From: a virus
DNA length: 22,259 nt
Virus record (IMG/VR): IMGVR_UViG_3300042549_003079
Coordinates: 1 to 22,259 of that record
Reading direction: 5' to 3' (one strand)
In this document: positions 1 through 6,662 of the stretch, in pieces
Layout of the letters: every line of letters starts with the position of its first letter
Position numbering within the stretch: the stretch's first letter is position 1
Notes under the pieces: generated by a model
Databases searched by the model: none
What the model was told of the DNA's origin: nothing
The model's input: only the letters and a program-made list of their open reading frames with translations
Translations under genes and position numbers: made by a program

Positions 1-1925
1 TGTGTCACAAGGTTGGGGTTGGCACCACCAAGATTTAACACGCCGCTCAAGGCATTTAGACCATTGTTGATTGCTCCGCCACCTGTGGTAAGATAGGTAT
101 TGCCTGCGGCTCCGCCTGACACATTGACAAAACTGCTGATACCGTGAACTCTTGATCCAGCTGCTGTGATGTTGCCATCTAAACTGGCTGCGGCCCAGGT
201 GGTCAATGCTCCACTGACCACTGCGGCATTGTTCTTGGTCCAACTATCCATTATGGCCACACGCGGACCACGCAATACATTGCTGGGATCCCAGGCTAGG
301 ATTGAAGTGTTGCCTGCCACGCCCGAACCTATCAGCACACGGCCACCTGCGGCTGCGGTAGTTGTTGACACATCTGGCACAAACACCACATCAGTAGCTA
401 TGTTCTTGCCTGACACCACAATGTTGCCTGTGGCTGAAGCAGTGGCATTGGCAGTGCCTATGATGGTTTGTTGGTCAGATGATATGTTGCCTGTGGTGTT
501 AATATTGCCAGCAGTGATATTACCTGTTGTGACAATGGTGTTAGACCCAAACCCGTTGCCTAAGAAGTTGGCCACATTGGCATTGCCATAAGTGCCAGCA
601 GCAGATGTTAGAATGTTTACGCCATTGGCATAGTTGATGGCACTAGTATTGCCTGGCAAGGTCAGGTTGCCGTTGGCATTGTTGAATATCCAGCCATCAT
701 TGGCCACCGATGGGCTGTACAATTGAATTATGCCATTGGCACCGTCAGCAACCACCAAAGCATTGCCAATAGTATTGCCAGTGTTGTAACTGCCCATGTA
801 CAAAGGATTTCCAGCAAAACTAACAAGTGTGCTGCCGCCCAGCAAGGTTGTGCCTTGAATATTTAGATTACTTGCTAGATCAATGTTTCCTGCGCTGCTG
901 ATTTTTCCGCTAGAGATAACATTGCCACTTGTGACGTTGCCTGTGGTTGAAATTGTGTTTGAACCAAACGCAGCCAGCAAAGACGACACGTTTGAGTTAC
1001 CGTAACTGCCGCCAGGCAAATTGGTAATCAAACTGCCATCACCAATAAAGTATCCTGCTGTGATATTTCCGCTTGTGGATATGGGATTGGTTGCAAAAGC
1101 TGCTAGATTGGCTGCCACATTGGCATTGCCATATGTGGCAGGCAGCCCCGTAAGTTGTGATCCATTGCCTAGAAAGAATCCACCTGACACATTGGCTGTT
1201 GTGGTTATGTTACCTGTGCTGGAAATAGTGTTTGAGCCAAATGCTGCCATGAGTGATGTGACATTGGCATTTGAATACGTGGCTGGCAATCCTGTGAGTT
1301 GTGATCCGTTGCCTAGAATGAATCCACCTGACACATTGGCTGTAGTTGTGATGTTGCCTGTTGAACTGATTGTATTTGATCCCAGAGCAGCCAACAATGT
1401 TGTGACATTGGCATTGCCGTATGTGGCAGGCAAGCCAGTGAGTTGTGAACCATTACCTAAAAAGTAATTGGCCTGCACATTGCCTGTGACACTTAACAAA
1501 TTGGTTGAGTCGTTGAATGTGAAATCAGCACTGGCACCTGCATTGCCGTTGTTGTTGAACAGAACTTGTGTGTTTGATCCAGGCACTGTTAGGTTGCCTG
1601 TGATGTTGCCAGCAAAGTTACCTACAAAATATCCATCAGTGACCACGTTGCCAGTGGCAGAAATTGTTGTGGCAGTGACTGCTCCACCCACTAGATTGCC
1701 AGTAACTGTGCCAGCTGTGACATTGCCGGCTGTGACATTGCCAGACACACTGAGTGAGCTGCCAGTAATGGCGCCAGTGGCAGTGATGTTGCCCACTGTG
1801 TTGGCACCATCTGTGCCCACACTCAGCAGGCTCACAACATTGGCATTGCCATAGGCTCCTTGCGGCACCACTGATCCTGCACCAGAGTACAGTGTGGTAA
1901 AGTTTTTACTTGAAGTTGTTGACAT
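1..1925 (-). CDS. Repetitive tail fibre / appendage protein (C-terminus beyond window)
   Basis: The frame is open from an ATG at 1925 to the left edge, giving at least 641 residues with no stop. AAGGA lies about 10 bases before the start, just after the adaptor stop. The protein is dominated by Gly, Asn, Thr, Ser and Val, with the recurrent motifs LGNGSQLTGLP, YGNANV, GSNTIS and STGNIT, typical of beta-structured fibre proteins in environmental phage genomes. Its middle contains 48-residue tandem repeats. After these comes a less repetitive stretch (around residues 430-640) with segments such as AWDPSN and GPRVAIMDSW that may start a globular domain. Its place at the end of the head-tail gene series fits a host-contact fibre or a structural appendage. 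No chaperone or pyocin-knob domain is visible, and the C-terminus that would carry receptor binding is outside the window. The role is inferred from composition and position. Confidence 0.75.
   Translation of the reverse strand, partial: MSTTSSKNFTTLYSGAGSVVPQGAYGNANVVSLLSVGTDGANTVGNITATGAITGSSLSVSGNVTAGNVTAGTVTGNLVGGAVTATTISATGNVVTDGYFVGNFAGNITGNLTVPGSNTQVLFNNNGNAGASADFTFNDSTNLLSVTGNVQANYFLGNGSQLTGLPATYGNANVTTLLAALGSNTISSTGNITTTANVSGGFILGNGSQLTGLPATYSNANVTSLMAAFGSNTISSTGNITTTANVSGGFFLGNGSQLTGLPATYGNANVAANLAAFATNPISTSGNITAGYFIGDGSLITNLPGGSYGNSNVSSLLAAFGSNTISTTGNVTSGNVISSGKISSAGNIDLASNLNIQGTTLLGGSTLVSFAGNPLYMGSYNTGNTIGNALVVADGANGIIQLYSPSVANDGWIFNNANGNLTLPGNTSAINYANGVNILTSAAGTYGNANVANFLGNGFGSNTIVTTGNITAGNINTTGNISSDQQTIIGTANATASATGNIVVSGKNIATDVVFVPDVSTTTAAAGGRVLIGSGVAGNTSILAWDPSNVLRGPRVAIMDSWTKNNAAVVSGALTTWAAASLDGNITAAGSRVHGISSFVNVSGGAAGNTYLTTGGGAINNGLNALSGVLNLGGANPNLVT
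1030..1460 (-). repeat. 144-bp tandem repeats inside the fibre gene
   Basis: Two near-identical units lie at 1317-1460 and 1173-1316. The shared string agttgtga recurs at 1153, 1297 and 1441, exactly 144 bases (48 codons) apart. A third, diverged and slightly shorter unit follows towards 1030. Each unit encodes LGNGSQLTGLP, then Y(G/S)NANV, GSNTIS, STGNIT and VSGGF. The high DNA identity of the first two units suggests recent duplication or recombination. Confidence 0.85.
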
Positions 1926-1937
1926 CTCGGCGTGTCC

Positions 1938-2927
1938 TTATTTGATGTTGTATTGGCGATACTGGCGCGGTTGCCATACTGATGTAAAGCGTGTGTGGCC
2001 GCCTGACCACTTGCCTTTGTTGTTTTGATCTTCCACTTGATTCCAAGCATTGTCAAATTTGGCGCCGTATACCGCAGCATCTTCTGGATTGTGGCGTTTG
2101 ATGTAGTATTCACGCAAGGTAGCATACACATAGCCTTCTGGCCATGTCTGCAACACAGCGTTTGATTGTATGGTCTGGTCAGCCAGCGAAATATTGGTTA
2201 TGGTGCCTGCAACAGGAGTAGTTCCGCCTGTGGCTATGAATGTGATACTAGTATTGCTCACCACAGTGTCCACTGTGTACACACCTGCACCACCCAATGA
2301 TCCTGTGCCGTTGGTGGCAGTGATGATGTCGCCTGGAGCAAGTCCTGTTGTGGTGCTCATGCCTGTGATGGTGGCTTGCCAAGGTGAGCCGGCGCCCACA
2401 ATTGAACCCACTGTGCCTGTGGTTGAAATCAGTTCATCATTAACAGGTGAGAACAACAAGGGCCAGGCCTTGTAGTAATACAAGTTGATTAGATCGCCTT
2501 GAGCAATGTAAGGCAAGAAGTGATACTTGTCAGCCACTTCTGAGAACTTGCCACGAATCACAGCAGGCACGTTCACAGGTGAAAGATATAGTTGAGCAAT
2601 CATGCCCTGTGTGATGATGTCTCTGTCACCAATACGGTCATACACAATCCATGGACCTGTTTGGCTTGATTGTTGCCCGCCTGGATTGCCTTGTTTGAAA
2701 AACAAGATGGGCTTGTTCATGTCATCGGGAATGGGAATGTAACCTTCAGAATCAGCCACGCCAATGTTTTCGGCAGCATAGGGATCAGAGCGTAGTGCAG
2801 GTAACTCAACGTTACGCATTGATAGTTCTGCTAGAAAGATACACTGCTTGACTTCAGCGTCATTGGTTGAACCAGTAAAGTCCTTGATATAAGATACCAG
2901 CGCATCGCCTGTGGGGATTACAAACAT
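1938..2927 (-). CDS. Head-tail adaptor-like protein with an inserted beta domain
   Basis: This 329-residue protein has the pattern of phage head-to-tail adaptors of the SU10/gp6-like type. The N-terminal part (roughly 1-165) includes FLAELSMRNVELP and the YIAQGDLINLYYYKAWPLL segment. The C-terminal part (about 250-329) includes LQTWPEGYVYATLREYYIKR. Between them, about residues 168-248, sits a Gly/Thr-rich block (TGTVGS, TGMSTTTGL, GDIITATNGTGS, ATGGTTPVAGT) that looks like a separate beta domain seen in other aquatic phage structural proteins. It breaks the adaptor between the helices that normally adjoin. The gene lies between the 195-residue gene and the fibre gene, where a connector that closes the portal is expected. 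The adaptor call rests on remembered family patterns, not on a search. Confidence 0.65.
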   Translation of the reverse strand: MFVIPTGDALVSYIKDFTGSTNDAEVKQCIFLAELSMRNVELPALRSDPYAAENIGVADSEGYIPIPDDMNKPILFFKQGNPGGQQSSQTGPWIVYDRIGDRDIITQGMIAQLYLSPVNVPAVIRGKFSEVADKYHFLPYIAQGDLINLYYYKAWPLLFSPVNDELISTTGTVGSIVGAGSPWQATITGMSTTTGLAPGDIITATNGTGSLGGAGVYTVDTVVSNTSITFIATGGTTPVAGTITNISLADQTIQSNAVLQTWPEGYVYATLREYYIKRHNPEDAAVYGAKFDNAWNQVEDQNNKGKWSGGHTRFTSVWQPRQYRQYNIK

Positions 2928-2930
2928 GTT

Positions 2931-3518
2931 TTAAATTCCTTTGAAAAAGCGTTTTTCGCCTGCTCGTGTGGGATAAGGCACATCAACAGGTATAGGCAGC
3001 TTTCCGCCTGGATAGCACACGTACTGATTGTACTCGCGTTCTACTACCCGGTAGAATTGTGCTTTTAAATTACGATCATGTTTGATGGCTGCCCAAGGCA
3101 TGCCACCAAAATACTGATCACTGATACGGATGCTCACAACATTGGGCAAGTCCATCCATTTGTAGGTGAGTTTGCCGTCATCGCCAATGGGTGCAAGTGG
3201 ATCATTGTGTCCGGCTTCCACTGCTTTGCGATAGGCCTGACAGCGTCGTGCCACTGCTTCAGCATTCTTTTGTTCACGACGGATGTAGAACTTGCCATCT
3301 TCACGACCTGTGGTGGTTATGATGTTTTGACTGCCACTCAAACTGGTGCGTTTCCAGTCGCCTTTCATGGCATTGTATAGTTTGTCGTTTTTCAGCAGCA
3401 CATCTGCTATGCCATTGTGGTTGGTGACTGTGCCACCGTGGTCTTGACGCCAGTAGTCGTAATTTCGTTCAGGATCAGTGTCGCTGAGGTATTCGGGTTT
3501 GTTTAGATCATCACTCAT
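2931..3518 (-). CDS. Conserved-looking structural-region protein of unknown function (195 aa)
   Basis: I do not recognise a family. The product is hydrophilic and mixed-charge. It has a Tyr/Trp/Asp-rich N-terminus (SDTDPERNYDYWRQDHGG), a Lys/Arg-rich middle and a C-terminal stretch rich in aromatic residues and prolines (YPGGKLPIPVDVPYPTRAG). There is no signal peptide or membrane segment. It sits between the capsid gene terminator and the adaptor gene, only three bases before the latter, so it is probably a head-completion or virion protein. The ATG at 3518 has no Shine-Dalgarno sequence. Instead CACTAAATA ends five bases upstream, so translation may begin on a leaderless or very short-leader transcript. 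Confidence 0.7.
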   Translation of the reverse strand: MSDDLNKPEYLSDTDPERNYDYWRQDHGGTVTNHNGIADVLLKNDKLYNAMKGDWKRTSLSGSQNIITTTGREDGKFYIRREQKNAEAVARRCQAYRKAVEAGHNDPLAPIGDDGKLTYKWMDLPNVVSIRISDQYFGGMPWAAIKHDRNLKAQFYRVVEREYNQYVCYPGGKLPIPVDVPYPTRAGEKRFFKGI

Positions 3519-3523
3519 GCAAG

Positions 3524-3532
3524 TATTTAGTG
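3524..3532 (-). promoter_or_regulatory. Candidate late promoter, CACTAAATA
   Basis: The minus strand reads CACTAAATA directly before the 195-residue gene and after the capsid terminator. The motif recurs in three other minus-strand gene-start regions and resembles the NATAAATA/CTAAATA late promoters of T4-type cyanophages. The promoter function is inferred. Confidence 0.45.
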
Positions 3533-3561
3533 TGACCCTGAAATACCAGGGCTAGTCATGA

Positions 3562-3583
3562 CAAAAGGGCCTGAGCCCTTTTG
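3562..3583 (-). terminator. Rho-independent terminator after the capsid gene
   Basis: A perfect 9-bp stem (CAAAAGGGC / GCCCTTTTG) with a 4-base loop lies 29 bases after the capsid stop codon. On the minus strand the descending arm ends in TTTTGT. The A-tract on the other arm makes it nearly symmetric, so it could also act on the plus strand. Confidence 0.8.
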
Positions 3584-3611
3584 TTGATTGATTTGCTCGC
3601 TAGGAGTAGAA

Positions 3612-5049
3612 TCAATAGCTGTCGCCAGCACCTGTGTTCACACGCTGAACAAATGTGCTTGTTCGTGCGCCTGATACAGCAGCGCCTGTTGCGGAGATGT
3701 TGTGTAGAACTCCGACGCCCGCAGGGTTCCTACAAATCAAGGTTCCTTCAAGAAGAAATTGATCCAGACTGGCGTCGGCGTTGCTAAAAACTTCATTATT
3801 AGGTCCTAGGTCACGCAAGGAGCCCCACTGTAGAACATCTTCGTTCATGAAGTAGATCTGATCGCTTACACCTGCTTGGTCCATGATCCAGGAATCATAG
3901 ATTTCGTATGTGTAGTTGAAGTCGCCTTCATAAGTCTGGATTGTGTCACCACGCTCAACGTTACGACGGTTGATGCTGGTGTTGGAGTTCACAATGTTGT
4001 CAGAGATCATGGTGCGCAGGCTGGTTGGAACAACCATGGTGCGGATCTTGGCATTGTAACGCTGTTCAGCAGTTGTTACCAATTGCTTGTACAACACAGG
4101 CTGGAACAATTGGTTGGTAAATGTTCCTGTGTAGAACTCAGTACCATTGGCGCTGATGTTCAAGTTACCAACGTTGGCAGTGCTAGAGTCAGAACTGGCG
4201 TTGTTGGTGTTTGTGGTGATGTTGGCTGTGCCACTATTGCTTGGGTTGAAACTGTGCGTTCCTGCGAAACTATTCAATGAACCCATACGACGACCGCCTG
4301 TTTGGGCAGTTGTTGGATTGGTAATAGCAGTACCAGATTGACCTGAATACTGTGTGCCGATTTGGTCAGCACGAACCAACTGCATTTCAACGTCGAACAT
4401 GAGTTCGATCAGCTGCTTGACTTCTTGGTATGCTTGTGGGTCACCACCAGCCTGCATCACAGCACGAGCTGTTCCTGAAGCTGCAATAGTTGTCTGGAAG
4501 ATCTGTGTGTAGTTGCCCAGGTTGTAACGCTGATTTGATTCTGCGTTTGATGTAGATACAGCAGCACCTTCGTCCACGGCTTGAGCAGCAGGCAGTCGAT
4601 AGATGTCATCTGTCCACAAAGGCAATGTTGAATTGACCTTGCGTTTTTTGCTCATACACATGTTGAGCACTGGTGTGTCGTCTTTTCATTTGTATTCGCG
4701 AAAAAATCGTTAGTTTCTTCACCGCCTTATCAGCTGCTGTATATTTCTATACAGATTAGACTATCTCACAATCCTTTACAGGATCCTTTGCACTTCGGAG
4801 CACTTGCCCCTACGACCTCGCGGTCTAGTCGTTACACCTTCCAACTTAGTTGGCTTGGCACGGTATTGTCTTCAACTTTACTTGCTAAGAGTTTCACCGT
4901 TTTCACAAAGTTATTCAATACACATTACTGTGTAAGGGCGCTCAAGAGTTAACGCGGTTGGATACGTCTAGATCCAGATCCTTGACAACGATGTCACTGC
5001 CGTATGCTGTAGTACCGTTACCAATTTGACTTGTTGTAATTTCTGCCAT
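3612..5049 (-). CDS. Major capsid protein, SU10/DUF5309-like, split by a group I intron
   Basis: The coding sequence is join(5049..4952, 4686..3612) on the minus strand, giving 390 residues. Exon 1 starts at an ATG with AGGAG seven bases upstream and encodes 32 residues (MAEITTSQIG to DVSNR) plus GT. Exon 2 supplies the third base of a valine codon and continues KDDTPVLNMCMSKK. Unspliced reading stops two codons after the GTT, giving only 35 residues. The joined N-terminus has the DTPVL segment and the W57-T-D-D motif typical of this HK97-fold family. The central NYTQIFQTT, a Glu/Asp-rich helix and GGRRMGSLNSF also fit. The gene follows portal and scaffold and ends at a strong terminator. A start at the GTG at 4670 would give a 352-residue truncated protein with no ribosome-binding site, so I reject it. 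Confidence 0.88.
4687..4951 (-). ncRNA. Group I self-splicing intron, 265 nt, no internal ORF
   Basis: The intron interrupts the capsid gene after codon 32. On the minus strand the classic R and S core elements are visible as AACGACTAGA (about 4832-4823) and GAGATAGTCTA (about 4767-4757); their GACTA and TAGTC arms form P7. P1 pairs exon GCGT with intron GCGC, placing the diagnostic U-G pair at the 5' splice site (4952/4951). P10 can form between AAGA at the start of exon 2 and TCTT in the guide sequence. The intron ends in G at 4687. P2 (TACACA/TGTGTA) and a 7-bp P9 hairpin with a GAAA loop (CTGTATA/TATACAG) are clear. P3 (CGGT/ACCG) is plausible, while P5, P6 and P8 were not resolved. It has no homing endonuclease gene. 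Splicing is inferred, but frame restoration at the paired ends supports it. Confidence 0.88.
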
Positions 5050-5073
5050 TTTATTCTCCTTGAATGTTGGCTA

Positions 5074-6225
5074 TTATCTTCTGCCGCCGCGTATTTGTTG
5101 TAAACGCTGCACCAGTAAGTTGTCTCCGGCTTTTTTATCGCCGGCTTTGGCTTGTTCACGAAGTTTGCTCATGCCATCTTCAGTTGATCGGTTTGTGGAT
5201 GATCCTTTGCGGCTGGTCAATGCTGCCATTGAACTGCCTGCTGATTTTGTGACAGGCTTGCCACGGTATTTTAAACCATCGCGCACCAAGGCCATCAAAC
5301 TCTCATCTGAACTGATCAAATCAATATTGGCAATGCCAGGAATAATCTCGCTATGTGCCTGTGGCCAAATCTTAGCAACCTTGTCACGCAGTTCGTTGTA
5401 GACATATTCGTTTCTCAACTCCTTGTCCTGGAACCCTTTGCGTGCGGCTTCTAATCTTTCGCTCACTTGATTTCTACGAACTTGTCTGAATTGATCCACT
5501 GCTGGTTTCAATTCACCAATAACACTTTGCTGTTGACGAATGTATTGTTCATTCTGTCTCATGCTGGCTTCAATTCTGGCACGTTGTCCAGGATCTTGCG
5601 TTTTAGCAAGTTGTTGTTGGAACGTGGTTTGGTAACCTTGCGTTTTAACAATCTCATCGTAGGCACCTTGCAAGCGTGGCTCTACAGTAAACTCCATAGC
5701 CAGTGTTAGTCCTTCTTGTTGTGCTCGCTGGGCTTGAAGATATTCATCAAACTCGGCTCGCTCAACCTTTAACTGGCGTGCATCTTCGTGTATTGCTCCA
5801 CCTTGACCTAGAATGGCAGCGGCTCGTTTGGCATCAATCACAACTTCTTTACCATTGCGGGTAAATTTGAATTTGGCATTGGGATTAGTCTCTGCAAATT
5901 CAATAAAGTCAATAAGATCATCTGCTGAACTATTTGAGTTGTCTGGGCTTACCTCTTCAGGGGCATCAGCGTTCAAATCGTCGCTTGCGTATTCTGTATC
6001 TTCAGTATCAGCAACTTCTGGCTCTACACTCTCGTGGGCCACAGGCTCGGAAGATTCCTCTTCTACTCCTGTTGCAGTCTGCTCGGTTGCACGAATTAGG
6101 TTACGCTCAGTATGCTCTCGCATGGCGGCCATCTTTTGTGCAATTGAGTCCAGGCTAGGGACTGCTGGGTTGTCATTGGCCGTAGTCACTGGGTCAGGAC
6201 TATTAGGCGTGATCATGGTTGTCAT
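5074..6225 (-). CDS. Scaffold-like capsid assembly protein
   Basis: A 383-residue hydrophilic protein between the portal block and the capsid gene, where scaffolds are encoded. A disordered, acidic N-terminal third (about 50-105, rich in Glu, Asp, Ser and Pro) is followed by KFKFTRNGKEVVIDAKRAAAIL. This is a short motif often seen in phage scaffolds of this type. A long Gln/Glu/Arg-rich region with coiled-coil character follows (about 150-290). A basic C-terminus ends in QQIRGGRR, suited to capsid binding. Start: ATG at 6225 follows AAGGAAATTTA; an upstream TTG at 6243 lies before the SD and is rejected. A CTAAATA motif lies about 50 bases upstream. The role comes from position and composition; no protease domain is apparent. 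Confidence 0.7.
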   Translation of the reverse strand: MTTMITPNSPDPVTTANDNPAVPSLDSIAQKMAAMREHTERNLIRATEQTATGVEEESSEPVAHESVEPEVADTEDTEYASDDLNADAPEEVSPDNSNSSADDLIDFIEFAETNPNAKFKFTRNGKEVVIDAKRAAAILGQGGAIHEDARQLKVERAEFDEYLQAQRAQQEGLTLAMEFTVEPRLQGAYDEIVKTQGYQTTFQQQLAKTQDPGQRARIEASMRQNEQYIRQQQSVIGELKPAVDQFRQVRRNQVSERLEAARKGFQDKELRNEYVYNELRDKVAKIWPQAHSEIIPGIANIDLISSDESLMALVRDGLKYRGKPVTKSAGSSMAALTSRKGSSTNRSTEDGMSKLREQAKAGDKKAGDNLLVQRLQQIRGGRR

Positions 6226-6272
6226 TAAATTTCCTTGTTTCAAATCGGGCCCTGGGGTTACCGTTGTAAAGA

Positions 6273-6281
6273 TATTTAGTC
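6273..6281 (-). promoter_or_regulatory. Candidate late promoter, GACTAAATA
   Basis: Minus-strand GACTAAATA lies in the short gap between the 113-residue gene and the scaffold gene. It is about 48 bases upstream of the scaffold ATG, leaving room for a normal leader with an AAGGA ribosome-binding site. It would drive scaffold and capsid. It shares ACTAAATA with the motifs at 3524, 8969 and 13976. Confidence 0.45.
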
Positions 6282-6301
6282 ACAATGACAAAAAGTCATG
6301 A

Positions 6302-6643
6302 TTATTGATTTTGGGTGTTTTCCCACTCTATAATTCTATTGCGCATCATCACTGCACGTTTCAGACTGGCTATGAATGCGTCCATGCCTGTGAGTTGATT
6401 GGCCACTGCTACTCTTCTAGCATTGTCGTCCGCTGAATGGCCCAGGATGGTGATTAGGCCATCCGCGAGATCAAACTTGAAGTGGTGCACAAAGAGAGCC
6501 AGTTCACGGTTCTTTAACAGTGCTTCTGCGTCACTTCCATACTTCTTGGCTTGATCCCTTTGTGCAGGTGTAAATTTCTTGTAGTTGTTTAGATCCACTG
6601 TCATGCGTGTGTTAAACGCCTCTACCACATCATCTTGTATCAT
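6302..6643 (-). CDS. Small head-module protein of unknown function (113 aa)
   Basis: I do not recognise a family. The protein is mostly helical in character, with no membrane segment: an N-terminal Asp/Asn/Lys-rich part (VDLNNYKKFTPAQRDQAKKY), then ALFVHHFKFDLADGLITILG, and a C-terminal KRAVMMRNRIIEWEN. The start ATG at 6643 is preceded by AAGGAACAGAT, a good ribosome-binding site. It sits 19 bases after the portal stop and before the scaffold, so a minor role in head assembly or packaging is likely. Confidence 0.75.
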   Translation of the reverse strand: MIQDDVVEAFNTRMTVDLNNYKKFTPAQRDQAKKYGSDAEALLKNRELALFVHHFKFDLADGLITILGHSADDNARRVAVANQLTGMDAFIASLKRAVMMRNRIIEWENTQNQ

Positions 6644-6662
6644 ATCTGTTCCTTAAAAATCT

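Noticed and set aside
857-865. TATTTAG-like copy of the late motif within the fibre gene
   Set aside because: It lies inside coding sequence and lacks the CAC extension; probably chance.
166-1854. Series of plus-strand open frames across 166-1854
   Set aside because: They are antisense shadows of the repetitive minus-strand fibre gene, which is open across the whole region and has consistent protein repeats.
3612-4670. Capsid protein as a complete 352-residue gene from GTG 4670
   Set aside because: No ribosome-binding site; the conserved DTP segment lies upstream of the GTG, and exon 1 with a strong start joins in frame through a group I intron.
6285-6299. ATGAC/GTCAT hairpin before the scaffold promoter as a terminator
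   Set aside because: The stem is only 5 bp with the T-run in the loop, not after the stem; not a convincing intrinsic terminator.
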